A stretch of DNA of 52,078 bases, from the NCBI GenBank assembly GCA_944390315.1, contig CALXPO010000020.1, forward strand, positions 1 through 52,078. The letters run 5' to 3'. The position numbers and the translations under genes were made by a program. The notes under the pieces were generated by a model. It was not told the origin of the DNA, did no database searches, and saw only the letters and a program-made list of their open reading frames with translations. Each line of letters begins with the position of its first letter. Within the stretch, counting starts at the first letter, position 1. The DNA is from an uncultured Alphaproteobacteria bacterium. Its GTDB lineage: Bacteria > Pseudomonadota > Alphaproteobacteria > RF32 > CAG-239. Shown here piece by piece: positions 15,953 to 26,394 of the stretch.

Positions 15953-16405
15953 TTAAAAAGGAATATCATCATCCAAATCGGTAGCAGTTGATGAAGAAGA
16001 GTCCCAACCTGATGTGGACGGACTTCCCGAAAAAACATCACTTCCTTGATCTGCTTTGCCATCAAGCATTACCAAAGTAGAGGTATAGTTTTGCAATACG
16101 ATTTCGGTGGTATATCTTTCTTGACCGTTATTATCTTCCCATTTTCTGGTCTGAAGCTGTCCTTCTATATATACCTTTGAACCTTTGTGCAGATATCTTT
16201 CTGCGACTTCGGCCAATTGCGGATTAAAAACAACAACGCGATGCCATTCCGTTCTGTCTTTTTTTTCTCCGGTTACTTTATCCTTCCAACTATCTGATGT
16301 TGCAACACTTAAAGTCACAACTTTATTACCGCTTTGAGTCGTATTTACTCTGGGATCTGCCCCCAAATTGCCAACCAATATTACTTTATTGATACTTCCA
16401 ACCAT
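15953..16405 (-). CDS. ssb: Single-stranded DNA-binding protein
   Basis: A 150-residue SSB that coats single-stranded DNA in replication, repair and recombination. The OB fold covers about residues 1-110 ([45 protein letters not shown]). A short Ser/Asp-rich linker leads to the acidic tip DDDIPF that recruits partner proteins. The linker is shorter than in many SSBs. AAGGTG precedes the ATG on the minus strand. It shares its neighbourhood with divergent uvrA, as in other Alphaproteobacteria, but a binding-protein gene is interposed. Confidence 0.96.
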   Translation of the reverse strand: MVGSINKVILVGNLGADPRVNTTQSGNKVVTLSVATSDSWKDKVTGEKKDRTEWHRVVVFNPQLAEVAERYLHKGSKVYIEGQLQTRKWEDNNGQERYTTEIVLQNYTSTLVMLDGKADQGSDVFSGSPSTSGWDSSSSTATDLDDDIPF

Positions 16406-16440
16406 TATTTTTCACCTTTATAAAAAATTTGACTAAATAC

Positions 16441-16468
16441 ACTATAAAAGAAAATATTTCTTCATCAA
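16441..16468 (-). promoter_or_regulatory. Probable promoter of ssb
   Basis: Read on the minus strand, TTGATG (16463-16468) and TATAGT (16441-16446) are separated by 16 bp. The ssb ATG follows 35 bp later. No alphaproteobacterial LexA box (GTTC-N7-GTTC) was seen. Confidence 0.55.
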
Positions 16469-16474
16469 GTGGTC

Positions 16475-17599
16475 TCAATAAACCTGTGTATATTCTCCGT
16501 TTTCGATTTTATATATAATATATTTGAGGGATCTGTCCGGGACTCCGTCCGTATACATAACATTTCCCCAACCTGTTTGCACAACCTGTTTATTTAGGGT
16601 ATTATGCAACGCCGTATAATCAAACGAACCAACGGTATTAGCTAATTTTTGCCACAATCTGACAGATAAATAACCATAGGTCATTAAGCCTTCGGGTTCA
16701 ATTCCCCACAACCGGAGCTTAACCAAGTCTTCGGCAAAATTGGGATTATTATTGAGCGAAGGCAGAGCCAAAATATATACTCCTTCGGCCTGTTCTCCCA
16801 TTTTGCGAACAAATTTCTTACCCACAAAATATTGATTTACAAAAACAATAAAATCCTCATTATCCGTTTTAAGGTAACGTACCGCATCTGTTGTTATTGT
16901 CGCCGGTCCCAATAAGAATACGGCTTCGGCTCCGCTGGCTTTAATCGCCTGTGCCAACAGCCGCGCATCGCCTCCGGAAGGTTCCATGCTAAAAGCCGTT
17001 AATTTTTCTCCCATGCCTGCCTTTGTAAAATGACGTTGTATTTCCTTAGCTATTTCCGTTTTTTCCAAGCTATTGCTGTCATAAACCACCGCCAACTTTT
17101 TATCGGCATAATTATCCGCATAGAAGCGGAAGAAATCTATCCCCTGTTGTTCCGAAAAACCAACAAATTCAATTACATTTTTATGTTTGTTTTTATAAAG
17201 AATATTGCTGCTTCCGGTCGGATGAATCTGAAAAATTTCTGCTTTGGCAAAAATAGAAGAAATATCTTCTGCCTTATTTTCACATTGCGGACCTATTACC
17301 AAATACATTTTGTCATCATCTGAGCGGTTAACCGCAAGCATTTGGGCCGTTGTCAATGACAATGTATCATCACAGGGATCATCTATTTGAATTAAATTAA
17401 CTCTTTTGCCGTTCAATCCACCGTTTTCATTAATTTCATCAACGGCCACTTTAGCTCCGTTTATCAATTCCTCGCTAAAATATTTGAAATCACCGCTTAT
17501 CGGTGTAATCACAGCAATATTCATATCTGCCGATGCCATATTATTATGACACACAAGCAGGCAAAAGAAAAACAAACAGATTTTTTTGACTAAAGTCAT
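16475..17599 (-). CDS. Periplasmic binding protein, LivK-like (type 1 fold)
   Basis: A 374-residue exported protein with a signal peptide of about 24 residues ending near ASA. The mature region begins NIAVITPISGDFKYFSEELINGAKVAVDEINENGG, the hallmark of branched-chain amino-acid/amide ABC transporter binding proteins (Peripla_BP_6). Later landmarks are LVIGPQCENKA and SGAEAVFLLGPA. No permease or ATPase genes are nearby, so it may serve a transporter elsewhere or have a sensory or envelope role like LpoA. A promoter lies just upstream on the minus strand (17633-17660). Confidence 0.82.
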   Translation of the reverse strand: MTLVKKICLFFFCLLVCHNNMASADMNIAVITPISGDFKYFSEELINGAKVAVDEINENGGLNGKRVNLIQIDDPCDDTLSLTTAQMLAVNRSDDDKMYLVIGPQCENKAEDISSIFAKAEIFQIHPTGSSNILYKNKHKNVIEFVGFSEQQGIDFFRFYADNYADKKLAVVYDSNSLEKTEIAKEIQRHFTKAGMGEKLTAFSMEPSGGDARLLAQAIKASGAEAVFLLGPATITTDAVRYLKTDNEDFIVFVNQYFVGKKFVRKMGEQAEGVYILALPSLNNNPNFAEDLVKLRLWGIEPEGLMTYGYLSVRLWQKLANTVGSFDYTALHNTLNKQVVQTGWGNVMYTDGVPDRSLKYIIYKIENGEYTQVY

Positions 17600-17632
17600 T
17601 TTATTCTTCTATTATAATTATAAACTTTATTT

Positions 17633-17660
17633 ATTTTATACAATATTCCGTAATCCGCAA
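17633..17660 (-). promoter_or_regulatory. Probable promoter of the LivK-like gene
   Basis: On the minus strand TTGCGG (17655-17660) and TAAAAT (17633-17638) are 16 bp apart. The start codon is 33 bp past the -10. Confidence 0.5.
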
Positions 17661-17719
17661 GACACTATCTCTCGTTATTGACAAATTTTAAACACATAAA
17701 TGCGCTTATTGCTTTTTTG

Positions 17720-17747
17720 TTGCCTTTTTACTCATACGCTATATATT
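17720..17747 (+). promoter_or_regulatory. Weak candidate promoter of uvrA
   Basis: TTGCCT (17720-17725) and TATATT (17742-17747) have 16 bp spacing. Transcription would begin almost at the GGAGAG ribosome binding site (17756-17761), leaving a very short leader, which weakens the call. A perfect TTGACA at 17678 has no matching -10 at normal spacing. Confidence 0.3.
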
Positions 17748-17766
17748 GCAAATTCGGAGAGTAATT

Positions 17767-20589
17767 ATGGCAGAAAGTAAATTTATCGAAATAAAAGGTG
17801 CAAGAGAGCACAATCTTAAAAATATTGATATTAATATTCCCAAAAACAAACTTACCGTTATTACCGGTCTTTCGGGGTCTGGAAAATCTTCTTTGGCTTT
17901 TGATACCATATACGCCGAAGGACAACGCCGTTATGTCGAAAGTCTGTCTTCTTATGCCAGACAGTTTTTGGAATTGATGAAAAAACCGGATGTCGATTCA
18001 ATTGAAGGACTCTCGCCCGCCATCTCCATTGAACAAAAAACAACTTCGCATAATCCTCGCTCCACCGTCGGTACCGTTACCGAAATTTACGATTATATGC
18101 GTCTGCTCTGGGCCAGAGCCGGAACTCCCTACTCTCCGGTCACGGGACTGCCCATCGAATCTCAAACCGTTTCGCAAATGGTGGATCGTATTGCCGCTCT
18201 GCCCGAAGGAAGCAAGATTTTATTATTGGCTCCCATTGCCCGTGGCAAAAAAGGCGAATTTAAAAAAGAATTTGAACAGCTTCAACATCAGGGATTTCAA
18301 CGCTTAAAAATTGACGGGACCATATATAATATTGAAGATTTGCCCAGCCTCAACAAAAATCAAAAACACGATATTGAAGTGGTGGTTGACAGACTGGTCA
18401 TTAAAAAAGGATTGGAAACACGTTTGGCTCAATCTACCGAAACAGCTCTCAAACTCAGCGACGGTTTGATGTTTGCCGAAGACATATCCAGCGGCAGTCG
18501 AATCACTTTTTCTTCAAAATTTGCCTGCCCCGTCAGCGGTTTTACAATTGAAGAAATCGAACCCCGACTGTTTTCTTTTAATAACCCCTACGGTGCCTGT
18601 CCGTATTGTGACGGTATCGGGGCCAAACTTTATATGGACCCCTGCCTGATTGTACCAAATGAAAATTTATCTTTGGCTCAAGGTGCCATTTTACCCTGGT
18701 CCAGTCACAAACATAGCTTTTATACCGATACGATAAATTCCCTATGCGACTATTTGCAAATTTCCCCGAAAACCCCGTGGAAAGATCTCCCTGAACACGC
18801 CAAAGATGTCATTTTATACGGTTCGGGTGATGAAATTGTTCCGATGTATTACTCCCGCTTTGTTACCAATAAACCATTCGAAGGAGTGGTCAACAATTTG
18901 GAACGCCGCTTTATGGAAACAGACTCTCAAGCTACTCGCGACGAATTTGCACAATATCAATCTGCCGCCGTCTGCGAACATTGTCACGGCAAACGCTTAA
19001 AACCCGAAGCTCTGGCCATAAAAATCGACGGTTTGGATATTATGGATGTATCGGCCATGTCCGTTAAAAAAGCAAAAGATTGGTTTGAGCAGGTCGAAAC
19101 TAAATTGAGTCCCAAAAAACAAGAAATTGCCCATAAAATTTTGAAAGAAATTATTGACAGACTGAACTTCTTGAATAATGTCGGGCTGGAATATCTGACA
19201 TTATCAAGACAATCGGGCAGTCTTTCGGGAGGAGAAGCGCAACGTATTCGTCTGGCCTCACAAATCGGTTCGGGACTAACCGGTGTGATGTATGTGTTGG
19301 ATGAGCCTTCCATCGGCTTGCATCAACGCGACAACGACAGACTGCTTGCCACGCTCAACCGCCTGCGTGATATCGGCAATACCGTGATTGTGGTCGAACA
19401 TGACGAAGATGCCATTCGCGCCGCCGACTATCTGGTAGATATCGGTCCCGGAGCCGGAGAAAACGGCGGACGTATCGTTGCCAAAGGCACTGTTGCCGAA
19501 GTTTTGAAAAATCCCGACAGTTTAACCGCACAATACTTAAACGGTCAAAAAGAAATCGCCGTACCACTTAAACGTCGCAAAGGAAACGGCAAATTTATCG
19601 GACTTTGCGGAGCCAAAACCAACAACTTAAAAAATGTAAATTTAAAAATTCCGCTCGGTACCATGACCTGTGTTACCGGTGTTTCCGGCGGCGGAAAGTC
19701 TTCGCTTATTTTGGAAACCTTGTTTAAGGCCATTAATAAAGAGCTTAACGGCAGTCGGGAACCGGCAGGTATTTATGACAAATTGGTCGGACTGGAAAAT
19801 ATCGATAAAGTTATTGATATTGACCAATCCCCCATCGGCAGAACACCTCGTTCCAACCCTGCAACTTATACCGGTTTATTTACCTATATCCGCGATTGGT
19901 TTGCCGGCTTACCCGAAGCCAAAGCCAGAGGATATAATGCCGGCAGATTTTCTTTTAACGTTGCCGGCGGACGCTGCGAAGCCTGTAAAGGAGACGGGGT
20001 AACCAAAATTGAAATGCACTTTTTACCAGATGTTTATGTCGCCTGCGATGTTTGCAAAGGCAAACGTTTTAATCGCGAAACTTTGGAAGTTAAATACAAA
20101 GATAAATCCATCGCCGATGTCTTAGATATGACGGTTGATGAGGCGTATGTCTTTTTTGATGCCATCCCTTCCATAAAAAATCGCTTGGAATTATTGCGTA
20201 AAGTGGGTTTGGGATATATTCACCTCGGACAACCGGCAACGACACTTTCGGGCGGCGAGGCGCAAAGAATAAAACTTTCCAAAGAACTCTCAAAACGCGC
20301 CACCGGCAAAACTCTATATATTCTCGATGAACCGACAACCGGTCTTCATTTTGAAGATATCAATCGGTTGCTTAAAGTTTTGCAGGCCTTGGTCGAACAA
20401 GGAAATACCGTCGTTGTCATCGAACATAACCTTGATGTTATTAAGGTCGCTGATTATATAGTTGACATGGGACCGGAGGGCGGTGACGGCGGCGGTCAAA
20501 TCGTAGCTCAGGGAACCCCAGAAGAAGTGGCTCTTGTTTCCGAAAGCTACACCGCAAAATATTTAAAAATGAAATTAAAACGGATTTAA
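17767..20589 (+). CDS. uvrA: UvrABC system protein A
   Basis: The damage-recognition ATPase of nucleotide excision repair, acting as a dimer with UvrB. The ATG at 17767 follows GGAGAG and gives 940 residues, the usual length. Two ABC modules are intact: Walker [10 protein letters not shown] (Lys40) and GVSGGGKSS (Lys644), with signature LSGGEAQRI near residues 486 and 828. Zinc modules show CxxC pairs, among them CPYCDG, CEHCHG, and CEAC/CDVC near 737 and 760. The gene is divergent from the LivK-like gene and ssb. No LexA-type operator was recognised. Confidence 0.98.
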   Translation: MAESKFIEIKGAREHNLKNIDINIPKNKLTVITGLSGSGKSSLAFDTIYAEGQRRYVESLSSYARQFLELMKKPDVDSIEGLSPAISIEQKTTSHNPRSTVGTVTEIYDYMRLLWARAGTPYSPVTGLPIESQTVSQMVDRIAALPEGSKILLLAPIARGKKGEFKKEFEQLQHQGFQRLKIDGTIYNIEDLPSLNKNQKHDIEVVVDRLVIKKGLETRLAQSTETALKLSDGLMFAEDISSGSRITFSSKFACPVSGFTIEEIEPRLFSFNNPYGACPYCDGIGAKLYMDPCLIVPNENLSLAQGAILPWSSHKHSFYTDTINSLCDYLQISPKTPWKDLPEHAKDVILYGSGDEIVPMYYSRFVTNKPFEGVVNNLERRFMETDSQATRDEFAQYQSAAVCEHCHGKRLKPEALAIKIDGLDIMDVSAMSVKKAKDWFEQVETKLSPKKQEIAHKILKEIIDRLNFLNNVGLEYLTLSRQSGSLSGGEAQRIRLASQIGSGLTGVMYVLDEPSIGLHQRDNDRLLATLNRLRDIGNTVIVVEHDEDAIRAADYLVDIGPGAGENGGRIVAKGTVAEVLKNPDSLTAQYLNGQKEIAVPLKRRKGNGKFIGLCGAKTNNLKNVNLKIPLGTMTCVTGVSGGGKSSLILETLFKAINKELNGSREPAGIYDKLVGLENIDKVIDIDQSPIGRTPRSNPATYTGLFTYIRDWFAGLPEAKARGYNAGRFSFNVAGGRCEACKGDGVTKIEMHFLPDVYVACDVCKGKRFNRETLEVKYKDKSIADVLDMTVDEAYVFFDAIPSIKNRLELLRKVGLGYIHLGQPATTLSGGEAQRIKLSKELSKRATGKTLYILDEPTTGLHFEDINRLLKVLQALVEQGNTVVVIEHNLDVIKVADYIVDMGPEGGDGGGQIVAQGTPEEVALVSESYTAKYLKMKLKRI

Positions 20590-20709
20590 CATACTTTCTG
20601 ACTTTTTAACAAAATTCTGTTTTTTACTAACCTGACTGACCATTTTGTGATGCAGATTTTCGGTAGACGCGGCTCTGATAAAACGATATGGAAGTTTAGG
20701 GATAACAAA

Positions 20710-23127
20710 ATGAAAAACAGTTTTTTGGCAGTAACGGTTATATCCGCCCTATTCTCCGCCACAGCAGCGGCAAAAGAACAAATTGTCATTAACAGCGGCA
20801 GTGAGCAAAATCTTTCCGGAACATATGACGGCTACAGCGGATCCGGCTACGGCGGCGTTGCCGTCAATGCCGGCTCACTCAATGTGTTGTCTCAATCTAT
20901 CTTTTGGGACAATTCATCGCTTTATTCCGGCGGCGCAATCAGCAATTCGGGAATATTAACGGTCGAAGATTATGTACGTTTCGAAAGTAATCAATCGGCA
21001 AACGCAGGTGCTCTCGCCAACACTTCCGGAACCGCCAATATCGGGCACCATGTTTCTTTTATCAACAATTCCGCTAACTATATCGGGGCAGTTCTTAATC
21101 AACGGGCCGATATGATTATCGGTGACAATGTCCTTTTTCAACAAAACACAAGTTTAAGCGGCAGCGGTGCAGCTCTCGGAAACGATGCCTCAGGCAGACT
21201 TATTGTCGGTGACAACGCCGAATTTATTGGTAATCATTCTGCCAAAAGTGCCGGTGCAATTTATCAATACGTTATAGAAACCGATACCACCTCTTTTATA
21301 TCTATCGGCAACAATGCCTTATTTGAAGGAAATTCGGCACAGGCGAACGGCGGCGCCGTCGGCAATTATGACGGTCTGATTCAAATCGGTAACAATGCCG
21401 TTTTTAACAACAATTCAGCCGAACAAAACGGCGGCGCAATTATGAATGACCACTTTAATCTGAAATTGGGAAATATGACGCTCAATTCCGGTACCGTGTT
21501 TGAAAATAATACTGCCGGACAAAACGGTGGTGCCGTCTATAACAGCGAAATATTAACCTTAAACGGTGCCATTTTTAATAATAACAGCGCCTTGCAAGGC
21601 GGTGCCGTTTATAATGATGTCGGCGGAACCGTCACTTTTAACGGCGACAATCGCTTTTCCGAAAATAAGGCAGTAAATTCTTTAAATGATATTTATAACG
21701 ACGGCACAATCAAAGTAAACGGCAATATAACTTTGGACGGCGGAATATCCGGCAACGGACAAATTATTTTTAATCAGAACTCTATGTTGATTGTTAAAGC
21801 CGGACATACTCTTATTGACAACCAGGTCATCAATAACGGCGCTTATCTTGATATGATTTTTGATAGCAGCTATGAGGGCGGGCAATATCGTTTGGTCAAC
21901 GGTAACTTTTCGGGAGAAGAATTTTACATTATTAATGCCGATAATGCTCTTTTTGATATTTTACCGACGCAAGAAAACGGGGTATACGATGTTATCAAAA
22001 AATCAAATACGGAATTTGTCCTTGATACCGGAGCTAATAAAAATCAAACATCAACCATTATGGCTATTACTTCCGGCACATCTGACAACGAATATTTCAA
22101 TACGATAACCAATGCTGTCGCGGCTTTGCTTCAATCTTTCAATTCCGCAGATATTCAGGCCGGTCTTGATGCGGCAACGGCGCTGGCCCCCGAAACGGCT
22201 CCGATGGTTCAAAATGTACAAACCGATACTACCGTTCAGATTTTTGATGCCGTTACTTCTCACTTAAATAATCAATCTCTGAGAGCCTTACCGTCAACAC
22301 CTTCATACAATCATCAATACCAACCTTATCAGGCTTCTGCATGGATACAAACCTTATATAATAAATCCGATTTGGAACATACTTCAAAAATCAAAGGTTT
22401 TAGTTCTGATACTTATGGCGTAGCCTTAGGTATTGAGAAACAAGCGACAGAACAATTAACGGGCGGTATCGGTTATGCCTTTAGTCACAGTGATATTAAC
22501 GGATTTTTACGCTCCGCAGATGTTGATACTCATACGATGTTTGCTTACGGAGAGTACCGTCCGAGTAATTGGTATGTCAATATGATTATGGCTTATGGCA
22601 TCTCTGATTATTCCGAAACCAAAAATGTTGCTGGTTTCAATATCAAAGCCGACTATGATGTAAACACTTTCGGATTGCAATCTTTATTGGGTTATATCTT
22701 CCCCGTTCACTCTTACGACTTTACACCGGAATTGGGAGTGCGTTATCTGCATATCAAGCAAGATAATTATCAGGATACGGCAGAACAAAATGTTGCTTCG
22801 GGACAAAGTGATATCGTTACCGGTGTATTATTCCTAAAAATTGATACAGATTATCTTTTGGACAACGATATAATCGTCAAACCTGAAATGCGTTTGGCAT
22901 TAACCTATGATGTCGTCAATGATAACGCAGCTTCGGTAATCAGCCTTCCAAACGGAGCTGTTTATCGGGTTGAAGGAGACAGTTTAAGCCGTTTTGGCAC
23001 AGAATTTGGAATTGGGGTAAATATCTGCCCTAAAGAAAAATTTGATATTTTTGTAGGTTACGAAGGCAGATTTCGCAATCACTTCCAAGACCATACGGCA
23101 ATGGTAGATTTAAAATACCAATTCTAG
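20710..23127 (+). CDS. Autotransporter with Pmp-like repeat passenger
   Basis: A surface protein of the type V secretion class. The ATG at 20710 follows AGGGAT and begins MKNSFLAVTVISALFSATAAA, a good signal peptide; a longer frame to 20647 is less likely. The passenger (about residues 25-450) is a beta-helix built of repeats like those of polymorphic outer membrane proteins, with recurring GGAV/GGAI and FNNNSA or FENNTA (for example NNSAEQNGGAIMN). The C-terminal 270 or so residues form the autotransporter beta barrel, ending VDLKYQF with the terminal Phe needed for outer-membrane insertion. Adhesion to a host or to other cells is the likely role. No protease triad is evident. No clear terminator follows. 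Confidence 0.9.
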   Translation: MKNSFLAVTVISALFSATAAAKEQIVINSGSEQNLSGTYDGYSGSGYGGVAVNAGSLNVLSQSIFWDNSSLYSGGAISNSGILTVEDYVRFESNQSANAGALANTSGTANIGHHVSFINNSANYIGAVLNQRADMIIGDNVLFQQNTSLSGSGAALGNDASGRLIVGDNAEFIGNHSAKSAGAIYQYVIETDTTSFISIGNNALFEGNSAQANGGAVGNYDGLIQIGNNAVFNNNSAEQNGGAIMNDHFNLKLGNMTLNSGTVFENNTAGQNGGAVYNSEILTLNGAIFNNNSALQGGAVYNDVGGTVTFNGDNRFSENKAVNSLNDIYNDGTIKVNGNITLDGGISGNGQIIFNQNSMLIVKAGHTLIDNQVINNGAYLDMIFDSSYEGGQYRLVNGNFSGEEFYIINADNALFDILPTQENGVYDVIKKSNTEFVLDTGANKNQTSTIMAITSGTSDNEYFNTITNAVAALLQSFNSADIQAGLDAATALAPETAPMVQNVQTDTTVQIFDAVTSHLNNQSLRALPSTPSYNHQYQPYQASAWIQTLYNKSDLEHTSKIKGFSSDTYGVALGIEKQATEQLTGGIGYAFSHSDINGFLRSADVDTHTMFAYGEYRPSNWYVNMIMAYGISDYSETKNVAGFNIKADYDVNTFGLQSLLGYIFPVHSYDFTPELGVRYLHIKQDNYQDTAEQNVASGQSDIVTGVLFLKIDTDYLLDNDIIVKPEMRLALTYDVVNDNAASVISLPNGAVYRVEGDSLSRFGTEFGIGVNICPKEKFDIFVGYEGRFRNHFQDHTAMVDLKYQF

Positions 23128-23291
23128 ATTATAACCTATTATATCTAATTAAAACGAAAAATATTCCTAATAACCGGAGTAACAAATCAGCCGCAAACTT
23201 TACGACCTTTAGACTGCAATTAAACGGCATTGATCAAATGTCTTATTATTCTGACTAGACTAAGCTCTGGATTTTCTGCGAATCAAATCGT

Positions 23292-23326
23292 AAAAAAAAG
23301 CAAGCCTCAAATTATTTGAGGCTTGC
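23292..23326 (-). terminator. Intrinsic terminator after yacG
   Basis: A perfect 12-bp stem (23300-23311 with 23315-23326) with a 3-base loop is followed on the minus strand by eight Ts (plus-strand As 23292-23299). It ends the maf-rng-yacG transcript. The plus-strand side lacks a T run, so it is not a good terminator for the autotransporter gene. Confidence 0.92.
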
Positions 23327-23348
23327 AAAATACAAAATATAAAACTTG

Positions 23349-23540
23349 TTATTCGGAACGATCATCTTCCCTTGTTTCTTCCGATTCAATATCATCTTCG
23401 GCTTCTACGCGATAAGATTCATTAAACCAATTTCCCAAATCTATATCTGCACAGCGCTTTGAACAAAAAGGACGATATTTCCCTACCGGCACCACTTTTC
23501 CGCACATCGGACATTTACAGGTTTTAACGACCTCACCCAT
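23349..23540 (-). CDS. yacG: DNA gyrase inhibitor YacG-like zinc protein
   Basis: A 63-residue zinc protein. Cysteines 10, 13, 26 and 30 (CPMC then CSKRC) form the YacG zinc site, and [16 protein letters not shown] is the family signature. The rest is an acidic tail. In E. coli YacG binds GyrB and inhibits gyrase. The ATG at 23540 is chosen because AAGGAG lies 6 bases upstream; it sits one base past the rng stop, so translation is coupled. A longer frame from 23573 would overlap rng. Confidence 0.9.
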   Translation of the reverse strand: MGEVVKTCKCPMCGKVVPVGKYRPFCSKRCADIDLGNWFNESYRVEAEDDIESEETREDDRSE

Positions 23541-23541
23541 T

Positions 23542-24717
23542 TCAAGCTCCTTTTTCAACACGTCCCGTACCATGGCAGGTTGTGCATTCTTCCGTTAATA
23601 AATCTTGTAACGACGGACGACGACGAACACGTATAATTTCGACCAAGCCACCGTGAGTTAAACCGACAACATGATTTTTCATACTGTCCCTTGACAATTC
23701 TTGCTTCAAAATATCAAGCAGCGGTTTTATATATTTATAATCAGAGTGTCCGGCAAAATCGATGACAATTTTTCCTGATAAATTACGCAATCTGATTTGG
23801 CGGGCAATTTCATAAGCTGCCTCCTCATTGATTCTGTTATAATTACCGCCGCCGACATCGCGACCGCTGTCAACATCAATCGCTACACACGCTCTTGTTT
23901 CTTCAATGGTGATTCTGCCGCCGCCTTTAAGATTAACTTCTTTTTCCAGAGCTTGAGATATTGTTTCGTCAACACCATATGCTTCAAACGGATTCTGGCA
24001 TATTTCTATCTCAAAAGCATCAGGATAATGGCTTTTTACTTCTTCCTCAATGCGACGACTGTTGGTAATCAACTTTTCCATATTGCTGGCATGTTTTGAT
24101 AAATATTCAAACAAAACGTCCGGTTTGGCATAAAGCAGGCACGGAGCTTGCTCACTTCTTGCTTTCATCCGGATATGCTCATAAACAGATCTTAATTGTT
24201 CCATTTCTTCGGCAATGACCGCAAAATCGACATCTACGGAAGCAGTACGCAAAACCCAGCCTTCTTGTCCCGTCATATGTTCTTTAACTTGTTCCATGTA
24301 TTCTGCCATTTTTTGCTTATCGTCAATTTTTGATGAAGCCTCTACTCTTAGGCGATATGGGCAATATACGACATAATTTCCTACCAATTGTATGGCTCTT
24401 ACGACTTTTGCCTGTTTTTCGGCTCTTTTTTCTTGAGCAACCTGAACAACAATAGATTGACCTTCCGTCAATTTGATATCTGTCAAATCTTTTTCATTGG
24501 CGTTTAAGAAGCCCTCTTTGCCATTTCCCAAATCGACAAAGAATCCTTCCTGATCTCCGAATAAAGTAACTTTTTTAGTAATTTTAGCCAAGTAGACATT
24601 GCCACTGAGAGCTTGATTGCCTGTAACAATTTCCACTTCTGACAAAACACCGTCTTCAAGAACGGCTATACCCGTAACCGAAGAATTTTTATCATATATA
24701 ATGGTATCTTTTGTCAT
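23542..24717 (-). CDS. rng: Ribonuclease E/G family protein (RNase G-like)
   Basis: A 391-residue endoribonuclease, shorter than RNase E and lacking the long C-terminal scaffold, so closest to RNase G. The S1 domain covers about residues 35-115 ([26 protein letters not shown]). The catalytic region has [10 protein letters not shown] (Asp281) and IVIDFAGH (Asp320), which bind magnesium. Near the C-terminus CTTCHGTG is the zinc-link CxxC. It overlaps maf by 4 bp and is followed by yacG, the standard alphaproteobacterial order. It probably processes rRNA and decays mRNA. Confidence 0.93.
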   Translation of the reverse strand: MTKDTIIYDKNSSVTGIAVLEDGVLSEVEIVTGNQALSGNVYLAKITKKVTLFGDQEGFFVDLGNGKEGFLNANEKDLTDIKLTEGQSIVVQVAQEKRAEKQAKVVRAIQLVGNYVVYCPYRLRVEASSKIDDKQKMAEYMEQVKEHMTGQEGWVLRTASVDVDFAVIAEEMEQLRSVYEHIRMKARSEQAPCLLYAKPDVLFEYLSKHASNMEKLITNSRRIEEEVKSHYPDAFEIEICQNPFEAYGVDETISQALEKEVNLKGGGRITIEETRACVAIDVDSGRDVGGGNYNRINEEAAYEIARQIRLRNLSGKIVIDFAGHSDYKYIKPLLDILKQELSRDSMKNHVVGLTHGGLVEIIRVRRRPSLQDLLTEECTTCHGTGRVEKGA

Positions 24718-25286
24718 CTTACCCCTGCTCCATTTAATAAATTTTGTGTTTCAAAAAGCGGCAGACCTACAATACCGGAATATGAACCGATGATTTTGCG
24801 GACATAGCCTCCGAAACATCCTTCTATTTTATAGCCGCTACAACCTACCCACTCTTTTGTAGCAACATATGTATCTATTTCTTTTAAAGACAATTTTTTG
24901 GTAATAACTCTTGAATCTGAGAGGCGTATGGATTGCTTTCCTTTTTTATCAATCAAACAAACAGCACTTAATACGTGATTAGCTCTGCCGGAAAGGAGAA
25001 GCATTGCTTGTTTCTGTTCTTCATCATTTTGAGCTTTATGCAAAATTCTGCGACCGACGACCACAACCGTATCGCAAGCCAAAATATTTTCATGGGGATA
25101 GGCAGCAGCAATCTTTTGAGCTTTTTCTTTTGCCATACGTTTAACATAACACGACGGTGTTTCAAAACGATGGGTTGTCTCATCAATATTGGCCGGACAC
25201 ACCATTTTTGGGCGCATTCCTATTTGTTCCAACAGCAACAACCGCTGCGGCGATGAAGATGCCAATATAAAATCTTTTTTATCCAT
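24714..25286 (-). CDS. maf: Maf-like nucleotide pyrophosphatase
   Basis: A 190-residue house-cleaning enzyme that hydrolyses non-canonical or modified nucleoside triphosphates. The N-terminal ILASSSPQRLLLLEQIG is the Maf signature, and LACDTVVVVG carries the catalytic Asp. The C-terminal GYKIEGCFGGYVRKIIGSYSGIVGLPL is also conserved in form. It is the first gene of maf-rng-yacG. The spacing to dksA upstream is 27 bp, so co-transcription with dksA is possible. Confidence 0.92.
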   Translation of the reverse strand: MDKKDFILASSSPQRLLLLEQIGMRPKMVCPANIDETTHRFETPSCYVKRMAKEKAQKIAAAYPHENILACDTVVVVGRRILHKAQNDEEQKQAMLLLSGRANHVLSAVCLIDKKGKQSIRLSDSRVITKKLSLKEIDTYVATKEWVGCSGYKIEGCFGGYVRKIIGSYSGIVGLPLFETQNLLNGAGVR

Positions 25287-25313
25287 ACGCGCCAGTCTTA
25301 TTTCAATTTAAGT

Positions 25314-25739
25314 TTAATCTTCGTTATATGTCTTTTCCATTCTTTCGTGGCGCTCTTGAGCCTCAATGGACAAAGTTGCCACAGGACGAGCTTCTAAGCG
25401 TTCAAGTCCTATGGGTTCACCGGTTTCTTCGCAATAGCCATAGGTTCCGTCTTCTATTCTTTTGAGCGCGTCGTTTATCTTACCTATTAGCTTGCGAGCT
25501 CTGTCTTTGGTACGCAAATCTAATGCCTTATCCGTTTCCATTGATGCTCTGTCTACATCATCCGGTTGGTTGAGCCCCCCTTGACGCAAATCCTCCAATG
25601 TATCTTGGGATTGAGCCAATAATGACTTTTTCCAGGCCAACAATTTTTGACGAAAATATTCAACCTGCATTTCATTCATATATTCTTCATCTGCAGAAGG
25701 TCTGTAGTCAGGAGGAAGAATTACTGATGTTTCAACCAT
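25314..25739 (-). CDS. dksA: RNA polymerase-binding transcription factor DksA
   Basis: A 141-residue DksA/TraR protein that enters the RNA polymerase secondary channel and works with ppGpp in the stringent response. The coiled coil carries DDVDRASMETD, containing the conserved tip acidic residues. The C-terminal zinc-finger region GTYGYCEETGEPIGLERLEARP has one cysteine only, and the second pair is replaced by SIEA, so classical four-cysteine zinc binding is lost. This is the usual alphaproteobacterial form. GGAG precedes the ATG on the minus strand. Confidence 0.94.
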   Translation of the reverse strand: MVETSVILPPDYRPSADEEYMNEMQVEYFRQKLLAWKKSLLAQSQDTLEDLRQGGLNQPDDVDRASMETDKALDLRTKDRARKLIGKINDALKRIEDGTYGYCEETGEPIGLERLEARPVATLSIEAQERHERMEKTYNED

Positions 25740-25845
25740 TTTATATCTCCAATCATGTTAATATTTTTTATAGGCAACTATATATAAATTTAGATTATTT
25801 TCTTCAAGCAAAAAAACATCTTACACCCAATTTTTATGCTTTGCT

Positions 25846-26394
25846 TTACTGGAATTGCCACGTAATTACATTTGCATTGTCCTTTTTGCAAGCCGTCATC
25901 ACATCTCCGTATTTCGCCGGCAATTCTTTAACCTTACTGCCCTGCCATGCAAAATAGGTATTGTTTATTTTTATATAGACCAAATGTGAGCTATAACCGC
26001 TTGTCCAATCTATCATACCCAACTCAATGCATGGAGTGTAGGGTAAATCGTTAAAACTGATATCGTATACACTACCCTGATTGTCACTTGATATTGTGAC
26101 CTCGCCTTTGTAGGCATGATATAATTCTCCGTTGTCTACCATATCTCCGGGGACTACCCTTTCGTCAATTAGCATATCCGGACTTATATCATTATAATCT
26201 TCGGCTGAAGAAAAACGAAAATCTATGCTTTTTTGCAAATCAACTATTTGTTGAGTGACTCGGCTCATTCTGTACTTGTCCAACATACTGTTTATAAGAT
26301 TAATTGCTGAAATTCCGACCATTATGATAACACCTATGAACATTATCGATTCTATCAATGTATATCCATGTTGTTCATTTTGCCTTAGCATCAT
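25846..26394 (-). CDS. Type IV pilin-like protein (orphan)
   Basis: A 182-residue protein with a class III (prepilin) signal. A short charged leader ends in Gly10, then YTLIES with Glu at position +5 and a hydrophobic helix of about 20 residues, so cleavage and N-methylation by a prepilin peptidase are expected. The remainder is a globular pilin head with two cysteines (Cys about 135 and 171) able to form the C-terminal disulfide loop. The layout resembles type IVb (PilS-like) pilins. No pilus assembly genes lie in this window, so machinery must be encoded elsewhere or the protein is a lone pseudopilin. Confidence 0.7.
   Translation of the reverse strand: MMLRQNEQHGYTLIESIMFIGVIIMVGISAINLINSMLDKYRMSRVTQQIVDLQKSIDFRFSSAEDYNDISPDMLIDERVVPGDMVDNGELYHAYKGEVTISSDNQGSVYDISFNDLPYTPCIELGMIDWTSGYSSHLVYIKINNTYFAWQGSKVKELPAKYGDVMTACKKDNANVITWQFQ

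Noticed and set aside
17678..17706. TTGACA as the uvrA -35 element
   Set aside because: No -10 like sequence lies at 16-18 bp, only TGCGCT; a weaker TTGCCT/TATATT pair downstream fits better.
23128..23291. Search for a terminator or small gene downstream of the autotransporter
   Set aside because: Only AT-rich DNA without clear stem or reading frame; the hairpin at 23292-23326 works for the minus strand.
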